A DNA stretch of 64,000 bases from Sphingopyxis chilensis (GCF_035930445.1 NZ_CP142394.1:3257501-3321500); one strand, 5' to 3'; positions 25,967 to 34,808 are shown, counted from the stretch's first letter. The notes: a model not told the origin generated them from the sequence alone. Translations and numbers: made by a program.

Positions 25967-26614
25967 TCAGCGGGGACGCAACCCCTTTTGCTCCATCCGC
26001 CACTTCGCCATTTCGATCCGGTCCTGCCCGAAAAAGGGTTCGCCATCGACGACCAGCGTCGGCACGCCCCAATGACCCGCGATTTCGAGCGCGACCTGGT
26101 TGGCGGCGATTTCGGTGTCGAGCGCCTCGGCTTCGCTCGCGGCCTCGGCGTCGAGTTCGGCGAGGTCGAGTCCGGCGCGTTTCGCCGCTCCCGCCAGATG
26201 CTCGCCCAGATGCCAGTCCTGCGCGCCGCCCCAGATCAGCTGCCCGACCTCATGCGCGAATGCGACGCCCTTGCCGCGCCGCGCCGCCGCCTGCCCCATG
26301 CGCGTCAGGCGATAGATATAGGGCTGCTCGGCCGCGATCTCGCGCGTCATGATGTTCTGGACGATCGGGTCGGGGCGCGGCGGGCCAAAGGGGATGCCGT
26401 GGAACTGCGCAACGCGGATCATGTCGCGCATCGTATAGCTCAGCCAGTTGGGATGGTTGCGCTCGAAGAAATCGGGTTGGCGCACCGCGAGCGGATAGAC
26501 GGGACGCAGGTTGATCGTCACGTCATGGCTCGCGGCGAGCGCGCGATAGCGACCGATCGCCAGATAGCTGTACGGCGAGCGAAAGGACCAGAAAAGGTCG
26601 GCGGTAAAAGTCAT
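25967..26614 (-). CDS. 2-hydroxychromene-2-carboxylate isomerase family protein (DsbA/kappa GST fold)
   Basis: 215 residues from ATG 26614, with AGGA 7 nt upstream; the in-frame extension further upstream runs antisense through marR and is not real. The N-terminus FTADLFWSFRSPYSYLAIGR carries the catalytic-serine position of the HCCA isomerase/kappa GST group, and the C-terminal GHWGVPTLVVDGEPFFGQDR is typical. Members use glutathione, isomerising aromatic intermediates in naphthalene-type degradation or conjugating xenobiotics. The gene is divergent from marR, with a perfect palindrome between them. Confidence 0.88.
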   Translation of the reverse strand: MTFTADLFWSFRSPYSYLAIGRYRALAASHDVTINLRPVYPLAVRQPDFFERNHPNWLSYTMRDMIRVAQFHGIPFGPPRPDPIVQNIMTREIAAEQPYIYRLTRMGQAAARRGKGVAFAHEVGQLIWGGAQDWHLGEHLAGAAKRAGLDLAELDAEAASEAEALDTEIAANQVALEIAGHWGVPTLVVDGEPFFGQDRIEMAKWRMEQKGLRPR

Positions 26615-26708
26615 CCCCACATCCTGCCCAAAAACATGCCCCACGCAAGCAGTGTAAAGAAAATTTACACCATATTCGAGACTGTTGGCAATCCCGCACC
26701 GCTGTTGA

Positions 26709-26732
26709 ATATAATAGCAATTGCTATTATAT
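26709..26732. promoter_or_regulatory. MarR operator: perfect palindrome
   Basis: The core ATAATAGCAATTGCTATTAT (26711-26730) is a perfect 20-bp palindrome, extended by AT on each side to 24 bp. It lies 8 nt before the marR start and about 95 nt before the divergent isomerase start, in an AT-rich island. This fits MarR-type autorepression of marR-emrAB and control of the isomerase gene. Confidence 0.8.
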
Positions 26733-26740
26733 CTTATGAC

Positions 26741-27187
26741 ATGAGTGAAACGATCGGATTCCTGCTGAATGACACCGCGCGCCTGTTCCGGCGCGCGTTC
26801 AACGCGCGCACCAAGGAAAGCGGGATCACGGCGCTGCAATGGCGGCTGATCACTTACCTCAAACGCCACGAGGGTATCCACCAGGGTCCGCTTGCCGAAC
26901 TGATCGAGGTCGAGCCGATCACCCTGTCGCGGATGATCGATCGACTGGTCGAGGCCGAGCTGGTCGAACGCCGCGCCGATCCCGCCGACCGCCGCGCGTG
27001 GCAGCTCTACCTTACGCCGCGCGCCGCCGAATTGCTGAACGGCGTTCGCGCCACCGCCGATGCGCTGACCGCCGAAGCAGTCGAGGGGCTCTCCGCTGCC
27101 GAGACCGTTCAGCTTGCCGACCTTGTCGAACGCGTTCGCGCCAATCTCTCCCGCCGCATCTGCCAAAAAGAAAAAGAGACAATTTGA
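26741..27187 (+). CDS. MarR family transcriptional regulator
   Basis: 148 residues from ATG 26741. MarR-type winged helix: LQWRLITYLKRHEGIHQGPL, LAELIEVEPITLSRMIDRLV as recognition helix, EAELVERRADPADRRAWQLY for the DRR wing. It should repress its own operon (the emrAB-type pump that follows) through the palindrome at 26709-26732 and release DNA on binding phenolic or aromatic ligands. Its stop overlaps the emrA start (TGATG at 27185-27189). Confidence 0.94.
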   Translation: MSETIGFLLNDTARLFRRAFNARTKESGITALQWRLITYLKRHEGIHQGPLAELIEVEPITLSRMIDRLVEAELVERRADPADRRAWQLYLTPRAAELLNGVRATADALTAEAVEGLSAAETVQLADLVERVRANLSRRICQKEKETI

Positions 27188-28287
27188 TGGATCAGCTCTC
27201 GCCATCCCGGCCCAAAGCCGAAAATGCCGCGTCGCCCAAGGCCGCACCCAAGGCCGATCCCCTGCCCGCGCCGGCGCCCGCGTCGGAAGCCGCCCCCAAG
27301 GCGAGCTGGCGCACGCGCCTGTTGATGTTCGGCCTGCCCGCATTGCTGGTCGCAGGCGGGGCCGTCTGGTGGCTGACGAGCGGCGGATCGGTGTCGACCG
27401 ACAATGCCTATGTCCAGATGGACAAGGTGTCGGTCGCCGCCGAAGTCGGCGGGCGGATCACCGAGGTCGCGGTGCGCGACGGCCAGCAGGTCGCGAAGGG
27501 CCAGCTGCTGTTCCGCATCGACGGCGAACCCTATGCGCTCAGCGTCGCGCAGGCGACCGCGGCGATCGACGCCGCCAAGGTCGAGGTTGGCAATCTGTCG
27601 GCGAGCGCGAACACGTCGAGCATCGACATCGCCGCGGCGCGCGAAGACGTCAAATTCGCCGAAGTCACCTTCCAGCGTCAGGCGGCATTGATGGAAAAGG
27701 GCTTCACGACCAAGGCAGCTTATGACGCGGCGCGCCACGCGCTGAGCCAAGCCCGCGAAAGCGTCCGCCAGGCCGAAGCCGCCGCCGCCGAAGCGCGCAC
27801 CAAGCTCGCCGGCGGCCCCTCCAGCGGGATCAACCCGCAGGTCGAAGCGGCGCGCGTCCAGCGCTCGCAGGCCGAGGTCAACCTTAGCCGCACCACCGTC
27901 CGCGCCCCGAGCGCCGGCCGGATCGCGCAGTCGGACCGGTTGCAGGTCGGACAGATGATGGTCGCCGGGCTTCCCGCAGTGACGCTCGTCGACACCGCGC
28001 ATCCGTGGGTCGAGGCCAATTTCAAGGAAACCGACCTCGCCGACATGCGCGTCGGTCAGCGCGCCGAGATCAGCTTCGACGCCTATCCGGGGCTAAAGGT
28101 GCGCGGCCATGTGCTGACGATCGGCGCAGGCACCGGCAGCGAATTTTCGGTGCTCCCCGCACAGAATGCCACGGGGAACTGGGTCAAGGTGACGCAGCGC
28201 GTGCCGGTGCGGATCGCTTTCGACGAAAAGCCCGCGCGCGACATGATCGCCGGCCTGTCGGCCGACGTCCGGGTGTTTACGAAGTAA
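27187..28287 (+). CDS. emrA: HlyD/EmrA-type efflux membrane-fusion protein
   Basis: 366 residues. A Pro/Ala-rich cytoplasmic tail is followed by one membrane segment (LLMFGLPALLVAGGAVWWLT, about residues 43-62), a biotinyl-lipoyl-like domain (STDNAYVQMDKVSVAAEVGG), a long coiled-coil hairpin (residues about 120-230) and a beta-barrel (HPWVEANFKETDLADMRVGQ). It is the periplasmic adaptor that links the MFS pump EmrB to an outer-membrane channel; no outer-membrane factor gene is present nearby. Translationally linked to marR, and emrB follows after 6 nt. Confidence 0.93.
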   Translation: MDQLSPSRPKAENAASPKAAPKADPLPAPAPASEAAPKASWRTRLLMFGLPALLVAGGAVWWLTSGGSVSTDNAYVQMDKVSVAAEVGGRITEVAVRDGQQVAKGQLLFRIDGEPYALSVAQATAAIDAAKVEVGNLSASANTSSIDIAAAREDVKFAEVTFQRQAALMEKGFTTKAAYDAARHALSQARESVRQAEAAAAEARTKLAGGPSSGINPQVEAARVQRSQAEVNLSRTTVRAPSAGRIAQSDRLQVGQMMVAGLPAVTLVDTAHPWVEANFKETDLADMRVGQRAEISFDAYPGLKVRGHVLTIGAGTGSEFSVLPAQNATGNWVKVTQRVPVRIAFDEKPARDMIAGLSADVRVFTK

Positions 28288-28293
28288 GGCCCC

Positions 28294-29883
28294 GTGGCGA
28301 GCAACGCCCTCCCCCGCCGGCCGGCCGCCGCGGCACTCCCTGACGACGAGTCTATCCCGCTGCACGAACGCGTGCGCTATCGCGGGCTGCTGACCGTCGC
28401 GGTGATGGGCGCCTCGATCATGCAGATCCTCGACACGACGATCGCCAACGTCGCGATCCCGCATATGCAGTCGGCGCTCGGCGCGACCAGCGAGACGGTG
28501 ACCTGGGTGCTGACCAGCTATATCCTCGCGTCGGCGATCGCGATGCCGATCACCGGCTGGCTCGCCGACCGTATCGGGCGGCGCGAACTGTTCCTCGGCG
28601 CGGTCGCGGGCTTCATCGTCGCGTCGATGGCGTGCGGCGCGGCGCAAACGCTCGAACAGATGGTCGCCTTCCGCTTTATGCAGGGGATTTTCGCGGCCTT
28701 CATCGGGCCGCTGTCGCAGTCGGTGATGCTCGACATCAACCCGCCCGAGCGCCACGCGCGCGCGATGTCGATCTGGGGCATGGGAATCATGATCGGGCCG
28801 ATCCTGGGCCCCGTGCTCGGCGGCTGGCTGACCGAGAGCGTCAACTGGCGCTGGGTCTTCTATGTCAACCTGCCGGTCGGTCTCGTCACGCTTGCGATGA
28901 TGTGGGCGCTGCTCCCCTCCACCAGGCGAAACAATCGCCGCTTCGACCTGTTCGGCTTCTCGATGCTCGCGCTCGGGCTCGCATCGCTCCAGTTGATGCT
29001 CGATCGCGGCGCGCATCTCGACTGGTTCGACAGCCTCGAAATCTGGATCGAACTGGGGGTCGCGATCGCCTGTATGTGGATGTTCCTGATCCATATGGTC
29101 ACCGCGCGCGCGCCCCTGTTCAACCGCACGATGCTCGCCGACCGCAACCTCGTCACCGCGATGGGCTTCATGGTCGTGATCGGCGTCGTGATGTTCGCGT
29201 CGATGGCGCTCCTACCGCCGATGCTGCAGAATCTGTTCGGCTGGCCGGTGATCGACACCGGGATCGTCCTCGCGCTGCGCGGGGTCGGCATCTTGATGAG
29301 CATGTGGGTTGCGGGGCAATTGCTGGGCAGGATCGACGCGCGCTGGCTGGTCGGGACGGGCCTGCTGATCGCCGCTTACTCGCTTTGGCAGATGAGCCAC
29401 TGGTCGCTCGCAATGGGGATGCAGCCGGTGATCGTCAGCGGGCTGGTGCAGGGACTCGGCATGGGCCTGATCTTCATTCCGCTGAATACCATGGCGTTCG
29501 CGACGATCGCGCCGCAGCACCGCACCGACGGGTCGAGCCTGCTCAATCTCTTGCGCAGCATCGGCGCCTCGGTCGGCATTTCGGTGGTCACCACTCTGCT
29601 CGGCGCCAATATCCAGACTAGTCATGAGGATCTGGCGGCACATGTCACCAACAGCTCGGTCGGCCTGCTCGACCCCTCGACCGCCGACCGCTTCGGCATC
29701 GCGGGCGATACGGCGATGGCGATGGTCAACGCCGAGATCAACCGGCAGGCGGCGATGGTCGCCTATATCGACGATTTCTGGTTGATGATGTGGGTCACGC
29801 TGGCGTCGGTGCCACTGGTGCTGCTGCTCCGCCCGCCGAAGCCGGGCGGGCCGAAGGCGTCGGCGGCGGATATGGGCCATTAG
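28294..29883 (+). CDS. emrB: DHA2 family MFS drug transporter (EmrB/QacA type)
   Basis: 529 residues from a GTG start with AAGG upstream. It has 14 predicted membrane segments and the family motifs LDTTIANVAIPHM (motif D1) and GWLADRIGRRELFL (motif A), as well as GPILGPVLGGWL (motif C). Proton-driven exporter of hydrophobic compounds working with EmrA. The marR-emrA-emrB operon and the divergent HCCA-isomerase-like gene suggest a response to aromatic compounds. A short His-containing tail ends the protein. Confidence 0.94.
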   Translation: MASNALPRRPAAAALPDDESIPLHERVRYRGLLTVAVMGASIMQILDTTIANVAIPHMQSALGATSETVTWVLTSYILASAIAMPITGWLADRIGRRELFLGAVAGFIVASMACGAAQTLEQMVAFRFMQGIFAAFIGPLSQSVMLDINPPERHARAMSIWGMGIMIGPILGPVLGGWLTESVNWRWVFYVNLPVGLVTLAMMWALLPSTRRNNRRFDLFGFSMLALGLASLQLMLDRGAHLDWFDSLEIWIELGVAIACMWMFLIHMVTARAPLFNRTMLADRNLVTAMGFMVVIGVVMFASMALLPPMLQNLFGWPVIDTGIVLALRGVGILMSMWVAGQLLGRIDARWLVGTGLLIAAYSLWQMSHWSLAMGMQPVIVSGLVQGLGMGLIFIPLNTMAFATIAPQHRTDGSSLLNLLRSIGASVGISVVTTLLGANIQTSHEDLAAHVTNSSVGLLDPSTADRFGIAGDTAMAMVNAEINRQAAMVAYIDDFWLMMWVTLASVPLVLLLRPPKPGGPKASAADMGH

Positions 29884-30046
29884 CCGTGACTACGGCGGGC
29901 ATCGGCGGTGTCGCTTACGACCGTCCCGACTGAAAACCGGCCGCCGCGACAGCCCCCTGCCGCGCTGATGCGGCATTCGGGGCCCGCGCCCATCTTTCCT
30001 AGTCCTCGCTAACGATCTTTTAACAAGCTCGCCCCAACAAATCCTT

Positions 30047-30715
30047 ATGGCCATTTCCGGATATTTTCTTCCCTTGGTACCCGGCGCTGACAGGCGGCAA
30101 GACGGACGCCGAAAACTTAGCCTCCTCGCCAAGGGCGCGCGGCATGACGGCACGGGAATCGATGTCCGAATCCATAATATATCGGGATCGGGCTTGCTGT
30201 TCGAAAGCGACATCAAGCTCGCGACCGGCGACAGAATCGAAATCGAGCTTCCGCATGCTGGCGACATAACGGCCATCGTCATCTGGGCCAGCGGACGGCA
30301 TTTCGGCTGCCGATTCGAAGGCCCTGTATCGCGTGCAACGCTGAGTGCCGTGGAACTGAAGAGCGTCACCGACACGGCGCCCGCCGTTCAAAAAGAAAAC
30401 ACCGAATCGACGAACGGCGAATCTTTTGGCGATCGCCTGCAGCGACTTCGCATCGAAGCGAAGCTTGAGCGGGCCGAGGTTGCCAAACGCATGCGCGTCG
30501 GCGCGGCTTCGGTTCTGGGCTGGGAAAAGGGCCGGGCCCGCCCGAAGCCTAACCGGATGGCGGCGCTTGCGAAGATACTCGGCGTCGAGACCTCCGACCT
30601 GCTAGGCGAGGCCACGCCCGAGGGGATGCAGGACCTGATCGACCGCGGCCGCGAACAGATCGCACGCGCCATCGGCATAAGCGCCGACAGAATCCGGATC
30701 ATTGTCGAATTTTAA
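30047..30715 (+). CDS. PilZ-XRE fusion protein (putative c-di-GMP-responsive DNA-binding protein)
   Basis: 222 residues with two domains. Residues about 14-105 form a PilZ domain with both c-di-GMP-binding signatures: R17-QDG-R21 (RxxxR) and N44-I-S-G-S-G49 (NxSxxG). Residues about 125-190 form a Cro/C1-type helix-turn-helix: FGDRLQRLRIEAKLERAEVA, then SVLGWEKGRARPKP and MAALAKILGVETSDLLG. The tail (DLIDRGREQIARAIGISADR) is a short helical region. c-di-GMP could thus directly control DNA binding (inference). Base composition is visibly less GC-rich than neighbouring genes. A GGDEF-EAL gene lies 11 kb away. Confidence 0.85.
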   Translation: MAISGYFLPLVPGADRRQDGRRKLSLLAKGARHDGTGIDVRIHNISGSGLLFESDIKLATGDRIEIELPHAGDITAIVIWASGRHFGCRFEGPVSRATLSAVELKSVTDTAPAVQKENTESTNGESFGDRLQRLRIEAKLERAEVAKRMRVGAASVLGWEKGRARPKPNRMAALAKILGVETSDLLGEATPEGMQDLIDRGREQIARAIGISADRIRIIVEF

Positions 30716-30767
30716 CGGCGGATGTCCGGCAACATACCGAATAGTTCGGCAGCGATCCGTCCTGCCG

Positions 30768-31379
30768 TCAGCGGAAGAAACAGTTGGTGCCCGCGAACAG
30801 CGCGTCGATCTTCGCCGCATCTCCGGGGGCGGCGAACATGCCGCCGATGACATTGTCGCCGGTGCCGATGCTGAATTCCTCGCCCAGGGTGCTGTCCTCG
30901 AGATCGACGATCGTCACCGATTCGGATGCCTTGGCACGGGTCGTGCCGATGCCGATCCCGCTCATCGTCGAATAGGTCGCGGCGCCCGGTTCGTTGCCCA
31001 GAAACCAGCCGGCGAATTTGCCGTCCTGGAAATTGAGCGTCATCGCGTCGTAGCGGGTGAATTCCATCGTCCCCGCGCCGCATTCGGCGTTGGTGCTGCG
31101 GTCGTCTTCCTTGCCCGCGACATTGGCGAGTGCGGCCTCCGCCTGCGCGCGCGGGACGCCGAAGGCGAGCAGGCTGGTCTTGCCGCTGGTCTGGTCGACG
31201 AAGCGCAATCCCTCGCCGTCGAGGCTGACGGCGGTGGTTGCCGCGTTCGGGCCATCGGCCTTTGCCTCGGGCACCCGCGGCGCCACCGGCACGGCGTCGG
31301 CCTCGGCCGGCGCCTTGTCAGCGGCGGGTTTGCACGCGGCGAGCACGCCGATCATCGCGAGAATTATGAACTTGCGCAT
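30768..31379 (-). CDS. Putative lipoprotein of unknown function
   Basis: 203 residues from ATG 31379, with AGGAGA upstream. MRKFIILAMIGVLAACKPAA is a lipoprotein signal peptide with the lipobox LAAC (Cys16). An Ala/Pro/Glu-rich linker (about residues 17-45) leads to a folded domain with LAFGVPRAQAEAALANVAGK, a Cys pair (ECGAG and TNCFF) that may form a disulfide, and LNFQDGKFAGWFLG. I do not recognise a family. It follows the YjdF-like gene with a 2-nt gap, so the two are co-expressed. Confidence 0.75.
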   Translation of the reverse strand: MRKFIILAMIGVLAACKPAADKAPAEADAVPVAPRVPEAKADGPNAATTAVSLDGEGLRFVDQTSGKTSLLAFGVPRAQAEAALANVAGKEDDRSTNAECGAGTMEFTRYDAMTLNFQDGKFAGWFLGNEPGAATYSTMSGIGIGTTRAKASESVTIVDLEDSTLGEEFSIGTGDNVIGGMFAAPGDAAKIDALFAGTNCFFR

Positions 31380-31381
31380 GT

Positions 31382-32005
31382 CTATCTCCTGTCGCGGTGC
31401 GGGATCGCGAGCACCAATATCGCACCCAGCGCCGCAAGCGCCATATCCTTTTGCGCGTCCCAAATGTCGCCCTGCTGGCCATTATAGCGGTCGGCGGTCT
31501 CGCCCGCCGCGACGATGGTGAGCAGCCATTCGAAGACTTCGTAAAGCGCCGAGACGGCGAGCACCCATCCGAGCACGGTGAGCGTCGCACCGCGCGGGCC
31601 GAGACCGCCCCAGCGCCGCGCGCTTTCGGCAACCGGGATCGCCGAAAGCGCGCCGAAGGCGAAATGAACGAGACGGTCATAATGGTTGCGCGTCCAGCCG
31701 AAGGCGTCGGAGAGGCCGGTGCCCGTCACCGCCCGGGCCCAATCGTCATAGGGCACATTGCTGTAGGCATAGCGGCCGCCAAGCGTGTGGAGCGCCATGA
31801 ACGCCACAATGCACGCGACCGAAGCGGTCGACAGCGGCCAGCGGCGCAGCAGCCAGGGCGAGGCGACGATCAGCAGCATCGTCGGGATATGCTGGAGGAG
31901 CGCGATCTCGGGATTGGGCTGGTCGATCTGCGCGAGGAGGAGCAGCGCGAGGAGCAGGCCGAGAAGGCGTTTTTGCGTTTTGGAATGCCGCGAGCTCCCC
32001 GTCAT
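31382..32005 (-). CDS. YjdF/DUF2238 family inner-membrane protein
   Basis: 207 residues with about five membrane segments. The DUF2238 hallmarks are HTLGGRYAYSNVPYDDW, the HYDRLVHFAFGAL segment and EVFEWLLTIVAAG, then QGDIWDAQKDMALAALGA. The conserved His and acidic residues within the membrane part suggest a catalytic or metal-binding role, but no function is established. Directly upstream of the lipoprotein gene (2-nt gap), forming a two-gene unit. Confidence 0.85.
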   Translation of the reverse strand: MTGSSRHSKTQKRLLGLLLALLLLAQIDQPNPEIALLQHIPTMLLIVASPWLLRRWPLSTASVACIVAFMALHTLGGRYAYSNVPYDDWARAVTGTGLSDAFGWTRNHYDRLVHFAFGALSAIPVAESARRWGGLGPRGATLTVLGWVLAVSALYEVFEWLLTIVAAGETADRYNGQQGDIWDAQKDMALAALGAILVLAIPHRDRR

Positions 32006-32148
32006 CGACCGAAATCCGTCGAAGCGGAAGTGGCGGAAAACTGCCTAACTTCACTCGCGAATGCATGTATCGGGCAGAAGGCCGGGGCTGGCATCATACC
32101 GACGACCTAATGCAGCAAGACATTGTAGGACAGCGATTTTCGAAGCCT

Positions 32149-32928
32149 TTACCAGCGCAGCGACATGCAGCTGAGCCCTGCGTCGATATGCGCGATCTGC
32201 TCGGTCGGGAGCGTGCGGATCGCGATACCGCGCGCAGCGAGCAAGGCGTGCGTCGCGGGCCAGCGGTCGCCGATGAGGACGGTATCGCCGATGCGCAGGA
32301 TGTTCGCCGCGGGCTCTTCGCCGGGCGGGGTCGTCACGACCTCCAGCCCGGCGAACTCCGGGCAGTCCGCGAGTGCGGGGACGGCGAGGATCGTGCCTTG
32401 ATCGATCAAGCCGCAGCCGGTCTTGAAGTGGAGCACGCCGGGCGGCGTTTCGGCGATCTGCGCCGGGTAGCCAAGCTGGCCAAGCAGGGCGGCGAGTTCC
32501 TCGGCGCCGGTGCGGTCGGTGCGCGCGGAGAGGCCGATGATCACGCGGTCGGCGAGACGCAAAATGTCGCCGCCGTCGGCATAGCCGGGGCCAGTCATTT
32601 CGAGGAGGCGGCTGTGCCGTGCCGCGAGCGGTTCGCGAATATGATCCACCTCGCCCGCGCGGCTCGGCGCGCCGGGGCGGAGCAGGATCGCGCCCTCGGG
32701 AAAAGTCAGCGCGACATCCTCGGTGAAGAATGCGTCGGGAAAGTCATCGAGCGGTTCGAGGACTTCGACCGCAAGCCCGAGGTCGCGGAGCGTCGCGACA
32801 TAGGCCTCATGCTCGGCGACGAGGCCGTAGAAATCGGGATCGGGGCCGCCGTCGGCGCGGATGCCCTTGACCGCCGAAGGGGCAGGGGCGCGGCATAGGG
32901 CGTGGGTGAAGGCATAGGGACTGGTCAT
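32149..32928 (-). CDS. Dimethylarginine dimethylaminohydrolase-like guanidino hydrolase
   Basis: 259 residues of the pentein fold. Visible active-site elements are PDAFFTEDVALTF, YADGGDILRL with the acidic residue, GVLHFKTGC with the catalytic His, and the nucleophile Cys254 in HIDAGLSCMSLRW at the extreme C-terminus. This C-terminal arrangement matches DDAH, which hydrolyses methylated arginine to citrulline and an amine. Arginine or another guanidino compound is an alternative substrate. Monocistronic; a palindromic repeat pair lies upstream. Confidence 0.87.
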   Translation of the reverse strand: MTSPYAFTHALCRAPAPSAVKGIRADGGPDPDFYGLVAEHEAYVATLRDLGLAVEVLEPLDDFPDAFFTEDVALTFPEGAILLRPGAPSRAGEVDHIREPLAARHSRLLEMTGPGYADGGDILRLADRVIIGLSARTDRTGAEELAALLGQLGYPAQIAETPPGVLHFKTGCGLIDQGTILAVPALADCPEFAGLEVVTTPPGEEPAANILRIGDTVLIGDRWPATHALLAARGIAIRTLPTEQIAHIDAGLSCMSLRW

Positions 32929-32941
32929 CTGCCCCTCCTAT

Positions 32942-33022
32942 CCGTTCGCATCGAGCGAAGTCGAGATGCCGTGAGGGGCGTACATCGACGATCGGTGTCT
33001 CGACTGCGCTCGACACGAACGG
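32942..33022. repeat. Inverted pair of REP-type repeats
   Basis: Unit 1 (32942-32970) begins CCGTTCGCATCGAGCGAAGT. Unit 2 (32994-33022) is the near reverse complement and ends CTCGACACGAACGG. The same unit pair occurs at 48126-48208. It separates the DDAH-like gene from asd. Confidence 0.85.
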
Positions 33023-33033
33023 AATTCCCTGGG

Positions 33034-34059
33034 TCAGCCCTTCTTCAGATGCCGGCGGCCGAGCAGTTCGGCGATCTGCACCGCGTTCAGCGCCGCGCCC
33101 TTGCGGAGGTTGTCGGAAACGCACCACAGGTTGAGGCCGTTATCGATCGTCGGATCCTCGCGCACGCGCGACACGAAGGTCGCGAAATCGCCGACGCATT
33201 CGACAGGGGTGATGTAACCGCCGTCCTCGCGCTTGTCGTGGAGCACGACGCCCGGCGCCTCGCGCAGGATGCGCTGGGCATCCTCGGCCGACAGCTCATT
33301 TTCCATCTCGACGTTGATCGCCTCCGAATGGCCGACGAACACCGGCACGCGGACGCAGGTCGCGGTGACCTTGATCTTGGGATCGAGGATCTTCTTCGTC
33401 TCGACGACCATCTTCCATTCCTCCTTGGTCGAACCATCGTCGAGGAACTTGTCGATGTGCGGGATGACGTTGAAGGCGATCTGCTTGGTGAACTTCTGCA
33501 CGTCCTTTTCGTCGCCGACGAAGATCTGGCGCGTCTGGTTCCAGAGCTCGTCCATGCCCGCCTTGCCCGCGCCCGACACCGACTGATAGGTCGAGACGAC
33601 GACGCGCTTGATCTTGGCGGCATCGTGGAGCGGCTTCAGCGCGACGACCATCTGCGCGGTCGAGCAATTGGGGTTTGCGATGATGTTGCGCTTTTTATAG
33701 CCGTCGATCGCCTCGGGGTTTACCTCGGGCACGATCAGCGGCACGTCGGGGTCCATGCGATAGAGCGACGAGTTGTCGATCACGACGCAGCCCGCTGCGG
33801 CGGCTTTCGGCGCGTGAATCGCGGTCGCGTCGCTGCCGATCGCGAAAATCGCCATGTCCCAGCCGGCCCAGTCGAAATTGTCGATGTTCTGGCATTTCGC
33901 GGTGCGGCCGGTGTCACCGATTTCGATGTCGAGTCCCTGGCTGCGCGACGAGGCAACGACCGCCAGTTCGTCGATCGGGAATTCGCGCTCGGCGAGAATG
34001 GCGAGCACTTCGCGCCCGACATTGCCCGTGGCTCCGGCGACAACGATACGATAACCCAT
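33034..34059 (-). CDS. asd: Aspartate-semialdehyde dehydrogenase
   Basis: 341 residues. NADP-binding N-terminus VVAGATGNVGREVLAIL, active-site Cys132 in IIANPNCSTAQMV, VSTYQSVSGAGKAGMDEL, and HSEAINVEMENE. It makes aspartate semialdehyde, the branch point to lysine/diaminopimelate, threonine and methionine. This connects functionally with dapF at 43684. It stands alone between two other minus-strand genes. Confidence 0.97.
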   Translation of the reverse strand: MGYRIVVAGATGNVGREVLAILAEREFPIDELAVVASSRSQGLDIEIGDTGRTAKCQNIDNFDWAGWDMAIFAIGSDATAIHAPKAAAAGCVVIDNSSLYRMDPDVPLIVPEVNPEAIDGYKKRNIIANPNCSTAQMVVALKPLHDAAKIKRVVVSTYQSVSGAGKAGMDELWNQTRQIFVGDEKDVQKFTKQIAFNVIPHIDKFLDDGSTKEEWKMVVETKKILDPKIKVTATCVRVPVFVGHSEAINVEMENELSAEDAQRILREAPGVVLHDKREDGGYITPVECVGDFATFVSRVREDPTIDNGLNLWCVSDNLRKGAALNAVQIAELLGRRHLKKG

Positions 34060-34098
34060 TAACTCACTCCTCAGTGCAAATATTCGGTTGAAACTTTA

Positions 34099-34710
34099 TC
34101 AGACCTTCCAGCGGAAATGGCCGGTCAGCGGGTGGTCGAACAGCGCATCCTCCTCGCGCGTGCCCGCGCCGATATTGTGAAGGACGAGCGGCACGCCGGT
34201 GGTGTCCTTGCGGTCGGACACGATGCCGGTGTGGGGCATCCGCCCGTCGACCATCTGGGTAAAGATGTCGCCCGGCCGCCAGTCGGCGGGATCGTCGGTG
34301 ACGGGCAGTGAAGCCCCCTGCCGCCGCCAATAGGTCACAAGATTGGGCACACGGCGATGGTCGATATTGCGATCGGGGCGCCCCAGCCCCCAATTCTTCG
34401 GATAGGCCCCGAAATTGGTACGCATGTCGGCATTTACAAGGGCCTGCAGATCGACGCCCAGCGCGTCGCGGAAGGCACGGATCACGACATCGGTGCACAC
34501 ACCTTTTGCGCGCTCGACGTCACCGTTCGGGAAACGGAGGACGCTGTAGGCGGGGTCATAACGCAGCGTCACACCGACCTGGCGCCGCGCCGCGCGGACA
34601 AGGCGCTGCGAGTTGGTGAGCGCCATCGCCTCGCCCGACACACCGAAAGCAAGCACCGCGCCCAGAAAGGCGCGCCGCGTCGGCTGAAACGGGAAGACGG
34701 ACTTCTGCAT
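34099..34710 (-). CDS. DUF1287 family protein, exported
   Basis: 203 residues from ATG 34710. The leader QPTRRAFLGAVLAFGVSGEA is twin-arginine-like. The mature part shows DUF1287 features: AARRQVGVTLRYDPAYSVL, GVCTDVVIRAFRDALGVDLQ with a conserved Cys, HRRVPNLVTYWRRQG, WRPGDIFTQM and HTGIVSD with a His. The Cys/His pattern resembles NlpC/P60-like cysteine peptidases, so a role in cell-wall or amide hydrolysis is plausible but unproven. An upstream TTG (34728) is less likely as start. Confidence 0.82.
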   Translation of the reverse strand: MQKSVFPFQPTRRAFLGAVLAFGVSGEAMALTNSQRLVRAARRQVGVTLRYDPAYSVLRFPNGDVERAKGVCTDVVIRAFRDALGVDLQALVNADMRTNFGAYPKNWGLGRPDRNIDHRRVPNLVTYWRRQGASLPVTDDPADWRPGDIFTQMVDGRMPHTGIVSDRKDTTGVPLVLHNIGAGTREEDALFDHPLTGHFRWKV

Positions 34711-34731
34711 CAAATTCGCTTTGCCCAAAAG

Positions 34732-34772
34732 AAAACGACCGGCTCTGCCTGTTGGCGGAACCGGTCGTTTTT
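34732..34772 (-). terminator. Rho-independent terminator of the trmD-rplS transcript
   Basis: AAAACGACCGG (34732-34742) pairs perfectly with CCGGTCGTTTT (34761-34771). Read on the minus strand, the stem is followed by TTTTCTTTT. It starts about 37 nt after the rplS stop. The symmetrical A and T flanks allow function in both directions. Confidence 0.85.
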
Positions 34773-34808
34773 GAAAGCTGTTTCGGCTTTGGGTGAGAGA
34801 AGCTCTCC

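Noticed and set aside
23454..26075. 873-codon open frame on the plus strand across the M2 peptidase and alpha/beta hydrolase genes
   Set aside because: Antisense to conserved genes with intact active sites; composition is that of a shadow frame.
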